A stretch of DNA of 5,979 nt from the NCBI GenBank assembly GCA_904419095.1, contig CAJFQT010000090.1:1-5979 (forward strand), given 5' to 3'. A program made the translations under genes and the position numbers. Within the stretch, counting starts at the first letter, position 1, and each line of letters opens with the position of its first letter. The DNA comes from an uncultured Clostridia bacterium. GTDB lineage: Bacteria > Bacillota > Clostridia > TANB77 > CAG-508. A model generated the notes under the pieces. That model ran no database searches and had not been told where the DNA came from. It saw only the letters and a program-made list of their open reading frames with translations. Below, in pieces: positions 5,864 to 5,979 of the stretch.

Positions 5864-5979
5864 AAAAATAAATTATACTTTTTTCATTCCTACTTTTTAA
5901 CCAATCTAGTTTTTTCTTAATTGTAATCTCTTATCCTTTTATAATTATTTTTTTATTATTTATTATTATTTTTTAATAT

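Larger units (their letters stand above)
5601..5979. other. AT-rich region with no identifiable gene
   Basis: No frame of useful length with a ribosome binding site is present on either strand. The stretch holds two small hairpins (5656-5675 and 5698-5713), an 18-bp direct repeat (5720-5758), a perfect palindrome (5781-5794), and on the minus strand a weak promoter-like pair plus an eight-codon open frame (5777-5800). The rest (about 5865-5979) is low-complexity A/T sequence with nothing I recognise. It may be the upstream region of a gene beyond the window edge. Confidence 0.6.

Noticed and set aside
5846..5870. Possible T/A hairpin around TTTTTTAGTAAAAAA
   Set aside because: Only homopolymer runs pairing, with a 3-nt loop; expected by chance at this composition.
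5845..5940. Minus-strand frame of about 24 codons (ending KSRNEKSIIYFFY) as a gene remnant
   Set aside because: No ATG start, no recognisable family and too short to distinguish from chance in A/T-rich DNA.
5341..5979. Replication origin (A/T unwinding region with repeats)
   Set aside because: No DnaA boxes (TTATCCACA-like) were found and no dnaA, dnaN or rep gene is present; the only near match, TTATCCTTT near 5931, is not a box.

Overview
The window is very AT-rich DNA. Adenine and thymine dominate third codon positions, ATA/AAA/ACA/GGA codons are heavily used, Shine-Dalgarno sites are strong and the one clear promoter is sigma-A-like. This fits a low-GC anaerobic Bacillota (Clostridia-type) organism. 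A GerMN-domain protein and an oxygen-sensitive-type radical activase/dehydratase protein point the same way. The species cannot be named from the sequence.

Layout: (1) 74-634, minus strand: a small membrane-anchored single-GerMN protein with a strong ribosome binding site. (2) 635-892: a divergent intergenic region with two AT palindromes, a near-consensus promoter for the rightward gene (TTGACA, 17-nt spacer, TAAAAT) and its ribosome binding site. (3) 893-5224, plus strand: one giant gene (1443 aa from the preferred start). It encodes two BadF/HgdC-type ASKHA ATPase activase domains in tandem, a four-cysteine motif, and a long DUF2229/2-hydroxyacyl-CoA-dehydratase-like part. It is followed by tandem stops and a long-stem terminator (5289-5337). 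(4) 5341-5600: a minisatellite of about 15 copies of an 18-19 bp A/T-only unit. (5) 5601-5979: no gene found, but several discrete short structures: two hairpins, an 18-bp direct repeat with a 21-bp period, and a perfect 14-bp palindrome.

How it may work: the giant protein appears to combine an ATP-driven electron injector (two activase domains, each with the two cysteines that hold the bridging [4Fe-4S] cluster of HgdC-type activases) with its electron acceptor (an HgdB-like, cysteine-rich region). In characterised systems these are separate proteins. The cysteine pair is 39 residues apart in both ATPase domains, which suggests the tandem domains form the activase dimer within one chain. The substrate is unknown. 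No CoA-transferase, electron-transfer flavoprotein or dehydrogenase gene lies alongside, so the gene looks monocistronic. The GerMN gene is divergent, and nothing shows a functional link to the activase.
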